NCBI RefSeq assembly: GCF_003369915.1
Contig: NC_046677.1
Location: 23,330,913-23,394,912, forward strand
Length of the DNA: 64,000 nt
From: Drosophila miranda
Taxonomy: Eukaryota > Arthropoda > Insecta > Diptera > Drosophilidae
Direction: 5' to 3'
The notes beneath the pieces are model-generated. The model was not told the DNA's origin. It was given only the letters and a program-made list of their open reading frames with translations, and searched no databases. Within the stretch, counting starts at the first letter, position 1, and each line of letters opens with the position of its first letter. Positions 47,896 to 62,296 of the stretch are shown one piece after another. The position numbers and the translations under genes were made by a program.

Positions 47896-50800
47896 ATGAT
47901 CCTGACTGCTGCTGCTGCTGCCCCTGCTGATATTGCCCCTGCTGCTGTGGCAGCCACAACATTTTGTTTATTTTGTGTTTAGGCCCGTGTGAATTTTCAA
48001 AGGCTCAGGGCTAAAAAACTGTCGAAAATTCCAAAATGTCTGTACCGGGTCAGCCTCCAACCAACTCCAACTCGAGCTCGAACTTCTCCTTCTGTCTCAC
48101 TCTCGATTAGCGTCGCCTTGTGGCTGCTGCTACTTCTGTCTGCCACAGAGGGACTTCTGCCACAGACCGCTGTCCGATGGTCCGATGGTCCGATGGCCTG
48201 GGCAAATGGTGGGCGGATCGCGGCATTTATTACAGCCAATGTTACAATTTGTGGTTTTCAGATTTATGCGTTTATTCAGCGGGGCAGCGCCCCCGAAAAC
48301 AGACAGAAAAAAAATAACACAACTTATGGCGGCTGCCCCTTCGCTTGGTTGCTGGGGGGGAACCGTTGGCTATGCTACCGAAAGCCCCAGACGCGACTAC
48401 ACCGCCGCCTTGTGTCTGATTGATTTCTGGGAATCGGACTGGAAACTGGACCTCCTCTGCTCTGATCTCTCTTCTCTACCTTCAGTTCCACTTCACAACA
48501 AAGTTATGATTAAGATTAAATGTGTCTGTGTTACCTTCAGAGCCCCATACCCATACCCATACCTTTCCCCGGAATTCTCGTTCCGATAACCTTCTCACTT
48601 TGCGCGGTGGCAAGTGCTATGCTATCGCTTTCTTGTGTCTGTTCTATTATTAATTAGATGGGAGAATACCCCTGGAGTACCCCTGAATGGGAGATGGGAG
48701 GCCGTGTGGGAATTACTGTGGGAACTTTTTCTATTTATGTATTTATATTTGTTGAACTTTCGGCGGGGGTACTGTTTGTTTGTCTGTGGTTTCTGTTAAT
48801 GAATGATTTTTATTTTAAGAAAATTAACCTACTTATCTGTAGGTAATATTTGTAATTGATAATTACATACATAATTGTCAATCAGTGAGTTAATTAAAAA
48901 AATTTCTATAACTCTTAAATATTTATTCAAATCATTGAATCCCTTCAAACCCATCGTAATTTAACTAATTTTGAATTATGGCATAGATGATATCCAAAAG
49001 ATTACTTAATACCGATACCGATACCGAGTATTACCCCCAACTGATAGGAAAACCAGCAGCCAAGCAGACCAATTTGACCCATTTAGGCCTATTAGTCACG
49101 CTCCCCGGACACAAATGATACCAATTTCCATATTTAAGTTGAGAATCAAACAAATCAAACGCTAATTAAGCACCCAGACGCAGATACATTCCCAGTTTCA
49201 GTTTCAGTTGGAGTCCGACAGTAGCCTCTCTGGAATGGATGATCTTTTGGGGGAAAAGACCGCAATTAAAATGCGATCAGCAGGCGAGCCAACGGAGTGG
49301 AGTGGAGTCTCTGACTAACTAAATGAATAAAACAAACCAAATTAGCATAAAACTAAGACCAGACACTAGACACTGGGCTTAACTTTACGACAGCCATTGA
49401 CACACATTTCCCCTCTTGGAGGAAAGAGAGTGAAAGAGGGATACAAGCTAATCGATTATAAATGCGTCTAGCTAAGTGCGATTAAAATAAATTGCAAGCG
49501 GCAGCAGCGACTCTGCTTAAGTTTCATAATTAATTCAACCTCAACCGCAAGAGCCAGCAGCTAGCAGCTCTTTGGCAGTGATTCACTAACCGGACCTACA
49601 GTATCTCCAAACCCAAAACCCAAACCCCAATCCGCAATCCGCAATCACCAGTTGCTTGTCAACTTACGGCCCATATAAAACCAGGCGACGACTGTGGCTC
49701 GTTTCATAAACTCTTGTCAAGAGTCGAGTCGATAGCCAGGCAGGGCCCTCGACATCATCGGTGGTGGTGCTGGCTGGAGAGTCGTAAAATCGCAGCCAAC
49801 ACCTAGAGACACCAGAGTCGGAGTGCCAGAGCCAGAGTCAGAGTCCAGGCTGGACGACTGCTTATGAGTGTATTTTCCTGCAGCAGAGGTGTCAGGAAAC
49901 AACTTGTCGGAATGCATCTAACAAGGAATTCGATTTTGCCAGGCGTTCAGTTAAGTTCCAGTCGCCAGTCCCCAGTCCATGGTCCCCAGGTTTCTCCTGG
50001 CTCCCTCCTGGTTGCGGGTTCCCCCGTTTGGGTTCCGTTCCGTTCCCCATGTTGTCTGTCGCATCGCCCAGGCTAATGGCACGTTGCATGTTTTACCACG
50101 CTTGATGACATGAATGGGCGCGGGCCCCAGACACAGACACAGAGAAAGAGACAGGGACAGGGACAGACAGAGAGGCAGTAAAAGAGGGCGGGAAAGAGAC
50201 AGCCAGTTGAGCTTCAGCTTCACTTCCCTGTCCAGTTCTGGCCGATTGGTTCATTCGTTCGTTGGTCAAGCTTAACCTGGTTCCTCGTTCACTCTTTGCA
50301 CTACACAAATTTCGTCCGATATTATCATGCGGATCGGTGAGGTTTTGTGCTCGGATTAGAAGACTTTTATGTCACCTATAGGTTCTTCTTACTACTTATT
50401 CTAAATATGAGAAATAAAGGATTCCAAGTTTTGGAATAAAAGGGGTTTTTTCTAGACCTACCAGACACTATTTGTCCTAACATCATTTATGACATCATTA
50501 GTTATCTCTCTCTTCTCTATTTCCATACTGATGATCTAATATTATATGTAGAATATATAACTGACTCTTTTGTAGATCATTCCACAAATCTCCTATGCCT
50601 CAATCAAATTGGAATGCGTTTGCCTTTAGAGCAGGACACCAGACGACTGAGAGGAGAGTGAGATAGTGCATATAATGTCTTGTTGATAGCATCCCCAAAA
50701 TGATTGAATCAGTGTGGCAGGAAACTTTCATGCTTGTCTGTGTGTGTGTGTGACCGAAGGAGTCTTTGCAGACTTGAAAAATTGTTGGAATTTTTGTTAA

Positions 50801-53800
50801 TTTGTAGGACGACATTTTGGTGCCTCTGTTGGATGGAGAAGGGATAAGCCACGGCTATTGGCATTTTTGGTATTTGGAAGTACCCTACAAAAGAGAGGGA
50901 TGCAGGAATGAGCAGAGAAGATGGCTTTTAGAGTATAGATCTTTTGGGAAGGTATCTTCGGAGGAGTCAGTTTGGATTTAATAGTTCAAAAATGAATATA
51001 GATCTCTAGGAATGTCTATGGAATTAGTTTTAGCTGCTTTACAATTTTTAAAGATTTCCATTGATATTATTATGGGAAAATATAGCAAAATCAATCGTGC
51101 ACGTGTTCGAGTTTAATCAATTAATAATGAAGCCATATTAATATTTCATTGATAGAGCAAAGCAACTTCGTAAATACTCTCAATTTGTTTCTTTCTGTAG
51201 CTCATCTACCGATCACTGTGTGATCCCCCGACACGATCCTCCACCGATCCTGCTTCCAGCATTCATTCATCCATTCTTTTTTGTTTCACATTTTGCCCGC
51301 AGTTGCTGGAATTTTTCACTTTTTTTCTTACTTTTTGGATACTTTTGTCGCCGAAGATCGGTGGAGAGCTTGTCACCACTTTCCTGGGCAATTTGTACGC
51401 ATTTTCAACGCATTGGAGGCTGCTTCGAAACTTGGAAACTTGTGGCAACAGCAACAGAAATTCTCGTAGGTGTTTATAATGTACACTTTCTTGGGACGAT
51501 CGATCGGAACGGAACGGGACGAACGATTTTTAAGTTGTTGCTGTTGGTGCTTTTTTTTCGCAGTTTACTTTTTGGACATTAAAACATCCGTTTACATACT
51601 ATTCCCATTAGCACGACTCTTGTCTTGCGAGGCGACGCGTCTCTTGTTGTCGCTCGAGATCCACTTCCACTGCCACTCGGAGGCCCACTTGGGGGACTCC
51701 AGAGCTCTCTGGAGCTCTGAAGCTCTCCACCGAGATGCTGCTGTCGTCGAGTTGTCTTGGACACGCGACAATCTTTTTCGCTGGATAAGCAGCCTGGCTA
51801 CAACGTTGTAGCCTCGTTGTCATTGTTGTTCTTGGATTGTGCTCGGATTTTTGTGGTGTTTCCCCCGACCCCGATCCCGACCTCGGCATCGGCATCGGCT
51901 TCCCTCTTGTTTCTGGTGTGGAAACAAAAGCAAAATTAAATTGTTATGAACACAAGTTTTCGATATAAGGCCATACTTAACACATATTTATGGCGCGTGC
52001 AGCGGTAGCGGAGATTTTTCAGATACTTTCTGTGATTCCAATACAATCCCAATCCCAATACCCCGATCTGATCGCAAAGCTTCCCGCTCTTGAGGTAAAG
52101 ACTTATAAATTATTCAGTTTATAGCTTGCTGAATCAGCCCAAGTGGAATGTAAATTAAAGTTTCCAGTTGGTGGAATACACCACGTATTTTTGCACTATA
52201 AGGAGGAGGGAATATATCTATAGGATTATTTCTTACCTTTCAGAATCGGGAACGTTTCTTATGTCTAGCCTGCACTCAAAGAGAGCGATCCAGATATATA
52301 AATGAATCTGTAGAAATGGAGTTTCGCATATCGTGATGTCGAGGAACGATCTGCTGAATAGGGAGAAAGAGAATAGGATCCTAGAGATACCTCCATAGAC
52401 CTTAGAATTAAGAACATACTATTTATAATCTATGAAAGTATTAATCTATTACGAGTAATTCTAATTCTACTCCAAATTGTTATACCTATCACTTCTCCCT
52501 TGGTAAGACTTCTCCTAATACACCTTATAGGTACATGTCCGCCCATGAGAGCTTTAAATCTTAGTAAATATATGAGCATCCATCTTATTTCATTTAAAGG
52601 GTATTGTATTTAATACTGAGACAACTTAACGCCAATAAAATGTTTGTATAAAAAGGAAATAAAACTTTTGGCATGGCATTGTTTCAGTTAACGATTGATT
52701 GGATTGGATTGTCCGAAATAGCCATATAAATACGAGTGAGTATACGGGTAGGCATCGTGGCTATAAGTCAAGCTATATCATTTATGTGTCCCCCTCCTCA
52801 CCCCCTTTTTGGGTCCAGAGGGACTCCTGGTCGACCAGACTTAATTAAATATCAGTGACATTTATCGGGTCTCGTGTAGCTTTTGTGGCACGCCACTTTA
52901 ACGATAACCGATGGAGTGGGATGGAGTGGTAGTGGGAGTGGGGCAAGGAGAAACCCCAAAGGCCCGAACCCGCCCTGTCATGTATAAATCACCCGAAAAA
53001 GAGCTTGCGCCAACCACCAACCAGCAACCTCTCCTCTAGAGCCTCTCCTCTCTCTCCAATAAGAAGGTCCTGAAGCTGGGGGGGAAGAGGCGGTTGGGCA
53101 CCCAATAAAAAGAGCGACGACTGTGCAGGAATGTTTAATGATGTATAAAGCATGTTAGAGTTTATCTTTATGGTGGCGTTCTTTTTGCCAAAAAGAACAA
53201 CAAAAAATTGAAAGAAGAATGACAAGATGGAGCTAAATGTTCAAATAAGTCGAATATTAGATGATCTAACAATGGTCTATTGAGTAATCATCAAGGTAAT
53301 CGGAAGAAGAGCGGAAATGTATCTAGCTTTGGATACTATAATTAGTTTCGGAATCATTCAGGAAGGTGATTAACTGTAATCTATAAATCGAAAGCATAAT
53401 GCAAGAAATATCAAATATACACTTCTGAAAATAATACGAAACAAAAAATTTTCCAAAAAGGAGAAAAGTATAATCGTTAATAGATCGTCATAGCCGACCT
53501 TTCGATAAGGGTATTTCCTCCCTAAAAAAGCTGCAACAAGTATTTCGAAAATTTGTCTCCATACAATGCGTTTTGAATTTATGGCGATCGATGCTATCGA
53601 AATATATAAAAGTAAACGCTGACTCTCTGAAAAGTAAACCAAGGAACCATGTGTGCCCCGAAATGTGTCGCCCGAGTCGCCCCAATCTCTATGGCACCCA
53701 GCCCCTACCCCAAGGCACCTTCCCTTATCCTACCCCAATCGTATCTTCTCTTTGGGGCCTGGCCCGCTTCTAGTCTCTGTTCTGCCGCATTTTGCAATTG

Positions 53801-56800
53801 GCAACGGCAATGGTTAATTAAAGACCCATTATCGATGAGAGATTCCCGCTCTATTCCGGATCGTAAGTGTGCCAAGTTTTTGGTGACGTGTTGTCGACGG
53901 CTATTCGATAAGATACACCACTTATCGATTCGCTTTTGGTGGGCGGACAACATCTAACAAAATCTAATTTTAACCTTTTATCGGCCCCGGCACAAGCTTT
54001 ATATATATAGTATATGTAGAGAAGTATATGGAAAAACTACTGGAATTATATTCCGATCCGATGACTATTGAAATTACTTTATGGCATCCACTGGAACGAT
54101 TGGACATGACGAAAGGGGTAATGTGTCGTAGCTTCTTATTAAAATGTTTGATAAGAACTTTCTTTTGTTGGGTTGACTTTTCTGCAAATATATAATAAGT
54201 TGCCCATTGCAGAAATATTTGGTCATAATGATTAAAGAAATTCAAATGTTTGAGTCTTCAATGATCAAGGATTCTTTACACTATTATCGGCATTGGTTCC
54301 TGGCATTGTTTGTGTCTCAATTTTTTGAATTTAGATACAATTTATGTTTGTTTGTTGGAAAATTTCGTTAAGCGTTTTCTGATTTATGAGTTTATCAGAT
54401 AACCTTTCAAGATTCTTTAATATTCTGAGGTCGAAAATCTCTCGCATTAGCAAGTTCTTCAGATACTATCATACTCAAGATTAGAGCTTTACATCATCTC
54501 TGGTGACACTTTCTCCATCTCATAGATGGCCTCCCACATCATTGTTGTTTTCACGCTCTGGCCATCGGTCCGTCGTGTCACGTCGCTTCATCATGTCGCA
54601 TAAATAATAATCAAAAGTAACATTTTCTATAAGCCACCCACATGCACAGGGGCACACCAAAAGACACACACACACGCACTCCCGTGTGGGGATATAGAGG
54701 AACGAGTATATGTAGATATCGTAAATAAATATCCAGCCCGCATGTTAGGCAATCGAATCGGATTGAAAATTGTGTCCAACAAAGTAGCCGAATGGAGGAG
54801 CCCCGACCCCCAACTTCAGAGAGCGAGAAACAGTTGGGAAATTTATGGCGCAAAGTACAGTGCCCGATTGTCAACCAGGCAACAAACAAAAAAAAAAAAA
54901 CGAATTATAAATAAAATAAAATAAGGCCAAAAAGAAGGCCAAAAGGAAAAGACAAGTCCGGGCGCAACCAGTTCCTGAACGCAGTCTCTTCGGTGCAGAT
55001 TAGTCACATGTCAGTTTCAATTATCGTCGAGTCAATTTGTTGAAAGCAGCAGCACCCAAAGAGACCCCAGCTCCAACCCCAAGTCGAAGTCGAAGTCGAA
55101 GTCTCTCTCTCTGGGGCGCGTCAATCGATACCGCGCGTTGCGCATGCGCAGATTTGCGAAGCCCGGGCGATTTTCGCTTGAAATATTCCAACTGCGTTGC
55201 ATGCAGCAGGAGTCAGAGTCAGAGTCAGAGCTCAGAATCAGAACCCCAGAGCCACCAAGCGCGTCTGATTATCGGCAGGACAACGACAACTGCGACGACG
55301 GGCGACGACGACAACGACGACGATGAGACGGCATAGGGCATAACTCAGATGCTCTGCTATGATAATTTCCAATAAGAGACTTTGCTGCGCTCTGGATCTG
55401 TGCTCTGTGCTCTGGAAATTGATGATGTTGAGTATGTTTGGAGTCAGCTTGTTTACACAATTCAGCGCACATTGAGGTCGGACCACGGCATGGTGTCGTG
55501 TAGCCAAAGCTCGAAAGGAATTTGTTTGGAACGGCCATCAAAGAGGCGCCGAACTGAAATCAAGATCAAGATTGATATCAGGGCCCAAACCGAGCGAGAG
55601 AGAGACGAGTCTCTTTTCGTTTGAGGCTAAGCGGTGTCCCTCGTCGTTTGTGGATTCTCTGTAGTCTGTAGTCTTGTTTGGTGGTCACAACAAATCGATG
55701 AAATTCCTAGACAAATATTTGGTGGGATTGCATAAGATCCCTAGACAGCATCACTCGGAGATGGGTGATCTCGGGAGATCTCGGTAGATCGAAGATCTCG
55801 TCACTCCGCTTGTCTGTCACCCAATTCACGTACGAGTTGCTCGCTCACGTACATTAGCTATTTGTTGTGCTGACAAATTGTGTCCCAATGGAGGAAGGAG
55901 GAAAAAGGAAGGAGAAGAAGATCTCACCGATCTCTCAGCAAAAGCGTGTCAACACATTGTCTGAGTGCCCCAAGCCACTGCCTCATTTGTCTTGGCCGCT
56001 GACTCTGACTGTGACTGTGCCTTTGCTGAAGCTTTGCTTTGCTTTGTTTGCCTGCGTTTTGCTTTGAATGCTAACCCATTTGTCTTAATGGCTCAATGCA
56101 GTCTCCAGTCGCAGTCCCCCGATGTTGGCCAGAGTTTCGGCGTTGGGGTTCATTGAGCCGCGCGTTTCCCAGGGCCTAAATGCAACTGCAATCCCTGAAA
56201 ATCCCACGCACCTGGTCGGCCTGACTTTGACACCTTTTCATTGTCACTGTTGCTCTAGGTGTTGCTGTTGTTGCTGTTGTTGCCACTAATGCGAAATATC
56301 AATTTTCCCAAGAGTCTATCCGTGTGTCCATGTGTGTGCCTCTGAAGAGCTTATTGACATTCAAACAAATCGTAGTTCCGGCGATACCACCATCGGCATC
56401 GTCTGCGGTTAAGCATTTTGTAATGACTGTCGACTGTAGCCTGGGATTTGTGGTTGACACTACGGAAATGGTTATTACTTAGGGGAGGAAGAGATGCAAG
56501 GGAAAGAACCTCCATATGACTAATGGAGGTATCATTCCTCAAACAGATGATCCGAAGTTGAACTAGTTTGAAGGGGGAGAACTGTTTGTTCTAGTTTTGA
56601 GTTGATTTTTTATGTGGAAGTGGACTAACTAAGAATAGTCTTTGCAACCAGAGAGTAGCTTGAAAGGATGATCATAAGGGGAAAGATTCTAGTTTCCTTA
56701 TGGATCAATGGATGAACTCAAAGATCAGTAAAAAGGGAAAATGAAAAAATCAATGATAGTACTAGGTATCAATTAAGGACATCTAGACTTCGGTAGACTT

Positions 56801-57674
56801 TCTGTAGATGAAGATCAAAATTGTAGCATTAGGAACATATGTAGTCCCTTAAGAGCCAACTTATCGTCAAGCTTAAAATGTGGCCTGTCTGGATCTCCAG
56901 CAGAATGACAGCTGGCTAACGATTCTATCAGAATCCAGTGAAATCCCCTCTGTAGATGGCGCCTTTGAAGCGGGGATTAGCTCAATGCTGCTCCTTGATT
57001 TCGGCAGAGAGGCATTAACACAGCGGCAGGCCGCTGCCGCTGTCTTGGCCGCCTGTCGCTGCTGTCATGGCTTACACTCGGCAAATGATTACCAATTTCT
57101 TCACACAATTCATGCATAAAAATAATTCCCAATTAGCTGCAAAGCCATAACCGAAAGACTGAGCCAGCCGAAGATTGAGAAGGCGCCTGCCTCTTCGTGT
57201 ATGAATCCCGCCGATGTCGATGCCGATGCCGCCGCAGCGGTAAAAATAATAATAATCGTAAAAAGGCAACGTGATGGGCAGGCAGGGAGGATTGTGTATA
57301 TATCAGAGAAACTGAACAAACGAGAGTGCGACATGATGTTGATATGTTAACAAGACGCCCTGAGAGTGCCAAGTGGTGACGATGATCCTCAGATCTTTGA
57401 GCACACAACCAGAGGTAGAGGTAGATGTAGAGTCTGGGACAGCCGTCACAGTTGGCATTATATTCCTCATATATATAATCCGGTAGCGATGTTGGCATAT
57501 GTGAATGAATGTTTGTTTTCGCAAAACGCTGTGCTAAGGACTTTGCATCAAACCCTCAAAAGATGTGTGCCCGAAGGAGGTTCGTGGCTACTTTTGTTAA
57601 TTTCCATATATACATATATACCTACCAAAATATAGCCTCGAGAAAAGAAATCTTGTGACCTTACTATATTTTGT

Positions 57675-57695
57675 AATACCCTTGAAGAGGGTATT
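57675..57695. repeat. short palindromic mobile-element remnant
   Basis: AATACCCTTGAAGAGGGTATT is a near-perfect palindrome followed by AT-rich sequence. It resembles the piece at 2007-2023. Such GGGTATT hairpins occur in dispersed Drosophila repeats; the element around it is not otherwise recognisable. Confidence 0.4.
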
Positions 57696-60157
57696 ATAAA
57701 CTAAGTTAAGTATTTGTAATACACAATAGAACAGCTTCCATAAGATCTGCTTTCGTTAAATACATACCGTATTCCTGCCCCTTAATCACTATAATATATA
57801 GAAACGATAGAAGCGAAATAAATATAGATTTATTAGGGTATATAGCCTTCTATTCGCCAAAGTACATTTTGGTTTTCTTTTCTTGTTTTATTCTTTTTAA
57901 ATGGTTTCTAAAAATGCGCTTTTGATTTATTTTTATTGATGACCATATAAATGCTGAATCTTCCGTGGGGATTGAGATCGGGGTTCTGTGGCTTGGCGAC
58001 TTTGTTCGTTTGCCTTTTTCCATTTTTTGGGGGGAGCCACAGTAGTAGTTGCCAGGCAGTAGTCATCACCCAACAGCAGGGGGGATGGGACCTTCCTCTG
58101 GAAACGCTGCGGATCGCTCCCTTCCATTTGCAACTCTGTGGATGTGGATGCGGATTTCAGCCTCTGGTGATGGCATTTTGAAAAACATTTCACGCTGTGT
58201 GAACGACATTTTCTCGGGGCTCTTCGTTAAGGATCATCCACCTACCATCCTACATTTCATATTTCACGGAATAATATTCTCTGTTTCAGAACAATGTCTA
58301 CTCCCCCTCTGGTTCTGGTTCTCTGGATCCCTCTGCGTTTGGGGGCCCTGTCATTTGACCACTTCACAAAATATATTCTCATTAAAATTGTGCTTTTTGG
58401 TGCTTCTTGTTGTCAGCCCAATGTCTGTGGAGTGGACCATCGGGAAAGGTGTCTCCTTCCCTTTCTCTAGAGGCAGAGTGGGACAGACAGACGGATGCCG
58501 TCGCCGCCGCCACCACGCCCACCCCCTGTGGTTTTGCTTCCGTTGGAGACGCCACTGACACTGGCGCAATGGCAATTCCCTGCGATCCCTGGAGATTGCG
58601 GATCGGATCGGATCAGATTGGTTGCTTCGGTTCTTTCAAAAGTTTTTTACGCTGTTTATGTGCAAATGTCGAAACAAAGATATTTCTTTAAATTGATAAA
58701 GATTAACCATAAACAATGCTCACAGGGGAGGCAGTTATGTGGTAGTCTGAAGAGGGCTATACTCGTAGGAGGGTGATAGCTGCAGATCCTTAATGGGTTG
58801 TGATCATGAAGAGATCTTTGGAATGCACAGACAAAGATACAGATAGGTAAAGTTTGCTTTAGAGATCATGTTCCCAACGATTAATTTGGGCTAACCTTTG
58901 AGCCCAAGAGTTATAGAACTTCAATTGGTTGAGGAGTGGAAAAATAAATATAAAGAGAGTCTTCCCATAAGCGGATCTTCGGAATTCTTTCTCTCACTAT
59001 CAACTGGGTCACTGCACCACTTCTCCGCTACTTGGTAGCCAGCTCTTCTGCTCCTCCCCAGAGGGTCTTTCACTGCAATTCACCCGACCATTTTTCTACC
59101 ACACTCGGTGTCCGTGTCCGAGATGAGTCGAGTGTGTGAAATATGTTCTTTCACAGTCTTAACTGCTGGCCGTGGTCTAACATTCATTCAACACTTCTTT
59201 ATCATTGGGCCGGCGGCCAGTCTCAGAGGCTGAGCTCTGACCAAGACCCCGGACCGGATGTGGGCGTTGGCAGGCAGGCAGGCATGTAATCTGATCCCTG
59301 ACAAATCGGTCTATTAGAATCGAGCGGAGACTGTGTTGAAATATTTGTCGCATGCACCGATCCACGAGCTCCATCTCCATCGCTACATCGCTGACGATGC
59401 CGCCAAATGGATGCGGATGTGGATGTTGAGACGTTTATTCCTCTTTCTCTCTCTCTCTCTGGCCATGAATCGAGGAGCGTAGGTGGCTTGGGCTTAACCC
59501 CATGGAGCATGGTGCATGCAGCTTGCTGCATGGAGCAATGGTGCATGAGGCGCAGTCTGGTGCAGACCCAAAAGGGAAAAGTCTTCGATGGCGCGTGTGC
59601 CTAGCCCTTATTTTCCCTGCTTCATTCTTTCCTTTTTTTTCTTTCGATTTTTATGAGGCGCAAGTGGCGACGTTTTGTGGTTGCAAGGCATACGGACCCA
59701 GGCTGTGGCAAGGGGGGGGGCATGGTGGACAACTAAAATGTTGCACGTTGCTGGTGGCGGCGCAGCGGTCGCGGTCCCTTCCCCATCGACTTGTTCGGTT
59801 TCGGCGCCGCAGCAATTCATAAACGTGGGCGATTGATTCTCGTACCTCTCGTGGCCTCATCTGTTCCTCAGCTTTTGGCTTCAGCTGCGACTTCTTCTTG
59901 TGGCTCTTTTGGCTCTGGGTTTTCTGCTGCTTTTGGGCTTTGGCTTTGGCACTAAGGCTCGGCAAATGGCCCGCGGCATTGCGATTGAACTTCAAGTTAT
60001 GATCGTCGTCGGAGTCGCTCCGGCGCAACGGCAACAGCAACAGCAACATAAGCAACAGTATTGCCACATTGATGGACGTTCCGCTCACGAATGAACCCCA
60101 GCCTGGGTACGCGCCACCACAAGCAGCAACAACAACTATAAGAAGGCTATGGGAGAT

Positions 60158-60302
60158 CAGTGCAGAATCAACTAAGGAATACCTCTCTTTTGGGACATAA
60201 CGAACTTGGTTCTTTGGGTATATTGGGCGTTGATTCAGTGCAGAATCAACTAAGGAATACCTCTCTTTTGGGACATAACGAACTTGGTTCTTGGGTATAT
60301 TG
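60158..60302. repeat. tandem duplication, 78-bp period
   Basis: Copies at about 60158-60225 and 60236-60302 are identical except for one T. The unit starts CAGTGCAGAATCAAC and ends GGGTATATTG. The high identity implies a recent event. The period is a multiple of three, and the minus-strand frame stays open through both copies. Confidence 0.9.
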
Positions 60303-61743
60303 AAAGGAATGAAAAGCGAACAGTGAAAAAGAGTTATATGATGTATCGAACGTATCAATAAAATAGTACATAAATTCTTAGTGAGAAGAGAAATTATTTC
60401 ACATATGACGAATCCTAAGAACTGTTTTAAAGCATAAGTTCCTGGATTTACACAAGATATTTCGCAAAAATCCAAGATTTCCCCCAAAACTTGTACAATA
60501 ATCGTCGAAAGCATGGTATACCCCATAATATATACCTCTTTGAGCGGTATCTGTGGCCACAACACACGCTGTTACCACTTATTGATGGCACATTGTGATG
60601 GTGATGCGTTTTGCCTTCTCAACCAAAAAAAAACCAAAAACGAACGAAAAAAAGCGAAAAATTGGACCCAGCAAGCGGCCCAGCAGAGACCGACCCCGTC
60701 TCCATCTCCATCTCCAACTCCATCTGCGACTCACTTCACTCTCATGAGCACGTCGGATAGAGAGGCGTTCTGCTCAAATGTATGATACCCACCCACGAGC
60801 AGTCGGTCGGCCAAACTATGATGATGACTGCTTCGCGTCGAGAGCCACTCCCACACCCATTCCCCTCCTCGGCTCCAATGCCTCGACTTCGACTTGGCTA
60901 AGGTGCATCCATCCATTCCATTTGACTTGACTTGACTTTGGTTCGGTTTCGGTTCGGTTTAGTCTGCTTTCGAGCCGCAGTCAGTCCCAGATCCCAGAGT
61001 CCCAGAGCCCCCTCGAAAGACAATGCAGAATTAAGCGTTTCCTTTATTGTTGTTGCCGGCTGTTGCTGGTGGCTTTCTGCTGGTGGTGGTGCTCATGGTG
61101 GTGGTGCCCATGGTGGTGGTGGTGCCTTTTGTATTACTTTAAGGTGTGCTGCAGGTAATAATTTAGTTAAATCATATTTTCGGCAAAAGACCAAACAGCA
61201 ACAACAACTCTGCAATGCACTCCAAAAATTATTCGCCTTTAACACTCACTCACAAACTCAGCGCCGCCTATTGAATGAATTGATGTACGATATTCGATTC
61301 AGGATTCGATAGCGTGCAGGTTCCATGAAGATCGATTTGAAGGAAACTGAGGTGGACCAAACTGTCCTAATACTCACAAACGTACCGTCTTATTGAATAA
61401 AGGGCTGCAAGCAATCGATTGATGAATATTCCCTCATTAGAGAAAGATCTGACGATCTTTTGCGCCCTGTAAAACGACAAGAAAACTTATTGTGCAAAAT
61501 ACATACATATATGTATTTTTTAGTACTCGCAAAGAAATAATTATTATTTATTGATCTATTATATAAGCTCTCTAATCGGTTCATTGATTGATACGAGTAT
61601 GTAATATATTTAATTTCCAAAAGCTATCTGGGGTCATTCAGTGTAATCTCACTCTGGTTTCTGAACGCGAAGGGAACGAGCGCGCCTTCAGTTAGAAATC
61701 ATTTCTGAGACAAATAGGAAGCTATATTTATATATAGAGCAGC

Positions 61744-61911
61744 ATGAGCACCATCTATAAGCTAATCCTATTCTTTGGGATATTGTTTTTTATCTTAAAT
61801 TCGTCGTACGGCACATATGATTCGGATTCGGGCTGGAGTCCTAACTGGATTACAACTGGAAATGATTGTCAAAGGATGGATATTTTTGGTAGATGCCTGA
61901 GAATCGGCTGA
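61744..61911 (+). CDS. small secreted two-cysteine peptide precursor 1
   Basis: 55-codon frame. It starts with a textbook signal peptide (MSTIYKLILFFGILFFILNS), with cleavage likely after SSYG. The predicted mature peptide is about 32 residues, with cysteines eight residues apart and a carboxy-terminal glycine: GNDC-x6-G-R-CLRIG. An initiator-like TTCAGTTAG places a start 54 nt upstream, and an AATAAA lies near 61998. It pairs with the peptide at 62297, which has the same GN-x-C-x6-G-x-C-[LI]-R core. The terminal Gly could serve for amidation. The Cys spacing equals that between the first two cysteines of a Kunitz domain. I know no family that fits exactly. It could be a seminal or immune peptide; function unknown. 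Confidence 0.6.
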   Translation: MSTIYKLILFFGILFFILNSSYGTYDSDSGWSPNWITTGNDCQRMDIFGRCLRIG

Positions 61912-62296
61912 AGCTGCGATGTTTTAAAAAGAAGAAATATATACATATGTAGAGATCTATTAGATCTAAACATTTTAATATAATTTGTTCTATAAAATAA
62001 ATGAAAAATAATAATCGAATCCAACTATCTATATAATTCTTGAATGAATGAATCATTATTTCGTAATTTCCTGGAAGAGTAATACATATTGTATAGTGAA
62101 GCATTGATTTTACTCGTGATATGTGGGTTCCAAATGCATTTCCAATGGCTATCAGCTGTCGGGGGCAGTAATCTTTCGATTGAGTGCATTGGACACATAA
62201 TTTTAGTATTTATTTATTCAATAAACTTTCAATTCCGCATTGGATGCACAATCTCATTGTTCATTTAGTTGTAAATCGATTCTAGAGCTGCCAACA

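Larger units (their letters stand above)
39971..59650. other. long intergenic interval, likely cis-regulatory
   Basis: About 20 kb in which I see no convincing gene on either strand. It is studded with short tandem repeats, often of 5-6 bp period: GAGGAGG (41060), CCAGG (41639), TCCAAG (43370), CAGTTC (44090), GGGTAC (47856), CCCATA (48543), GTCGAA (55080) and AGTCAG (55210). Given its position beside drm and the known size of odd-family control regions, it probably holds enhancers. That is inference; no enhancer is identified. Confidence 0.45.

Noticed and set aside
39971..61743. sob or odd zinc-finger exons, expected neighbours of drm
   Set aside because: No C2H2 finger frame is present on either strand in this interval; these genes must lie outside the window or be rearranged.
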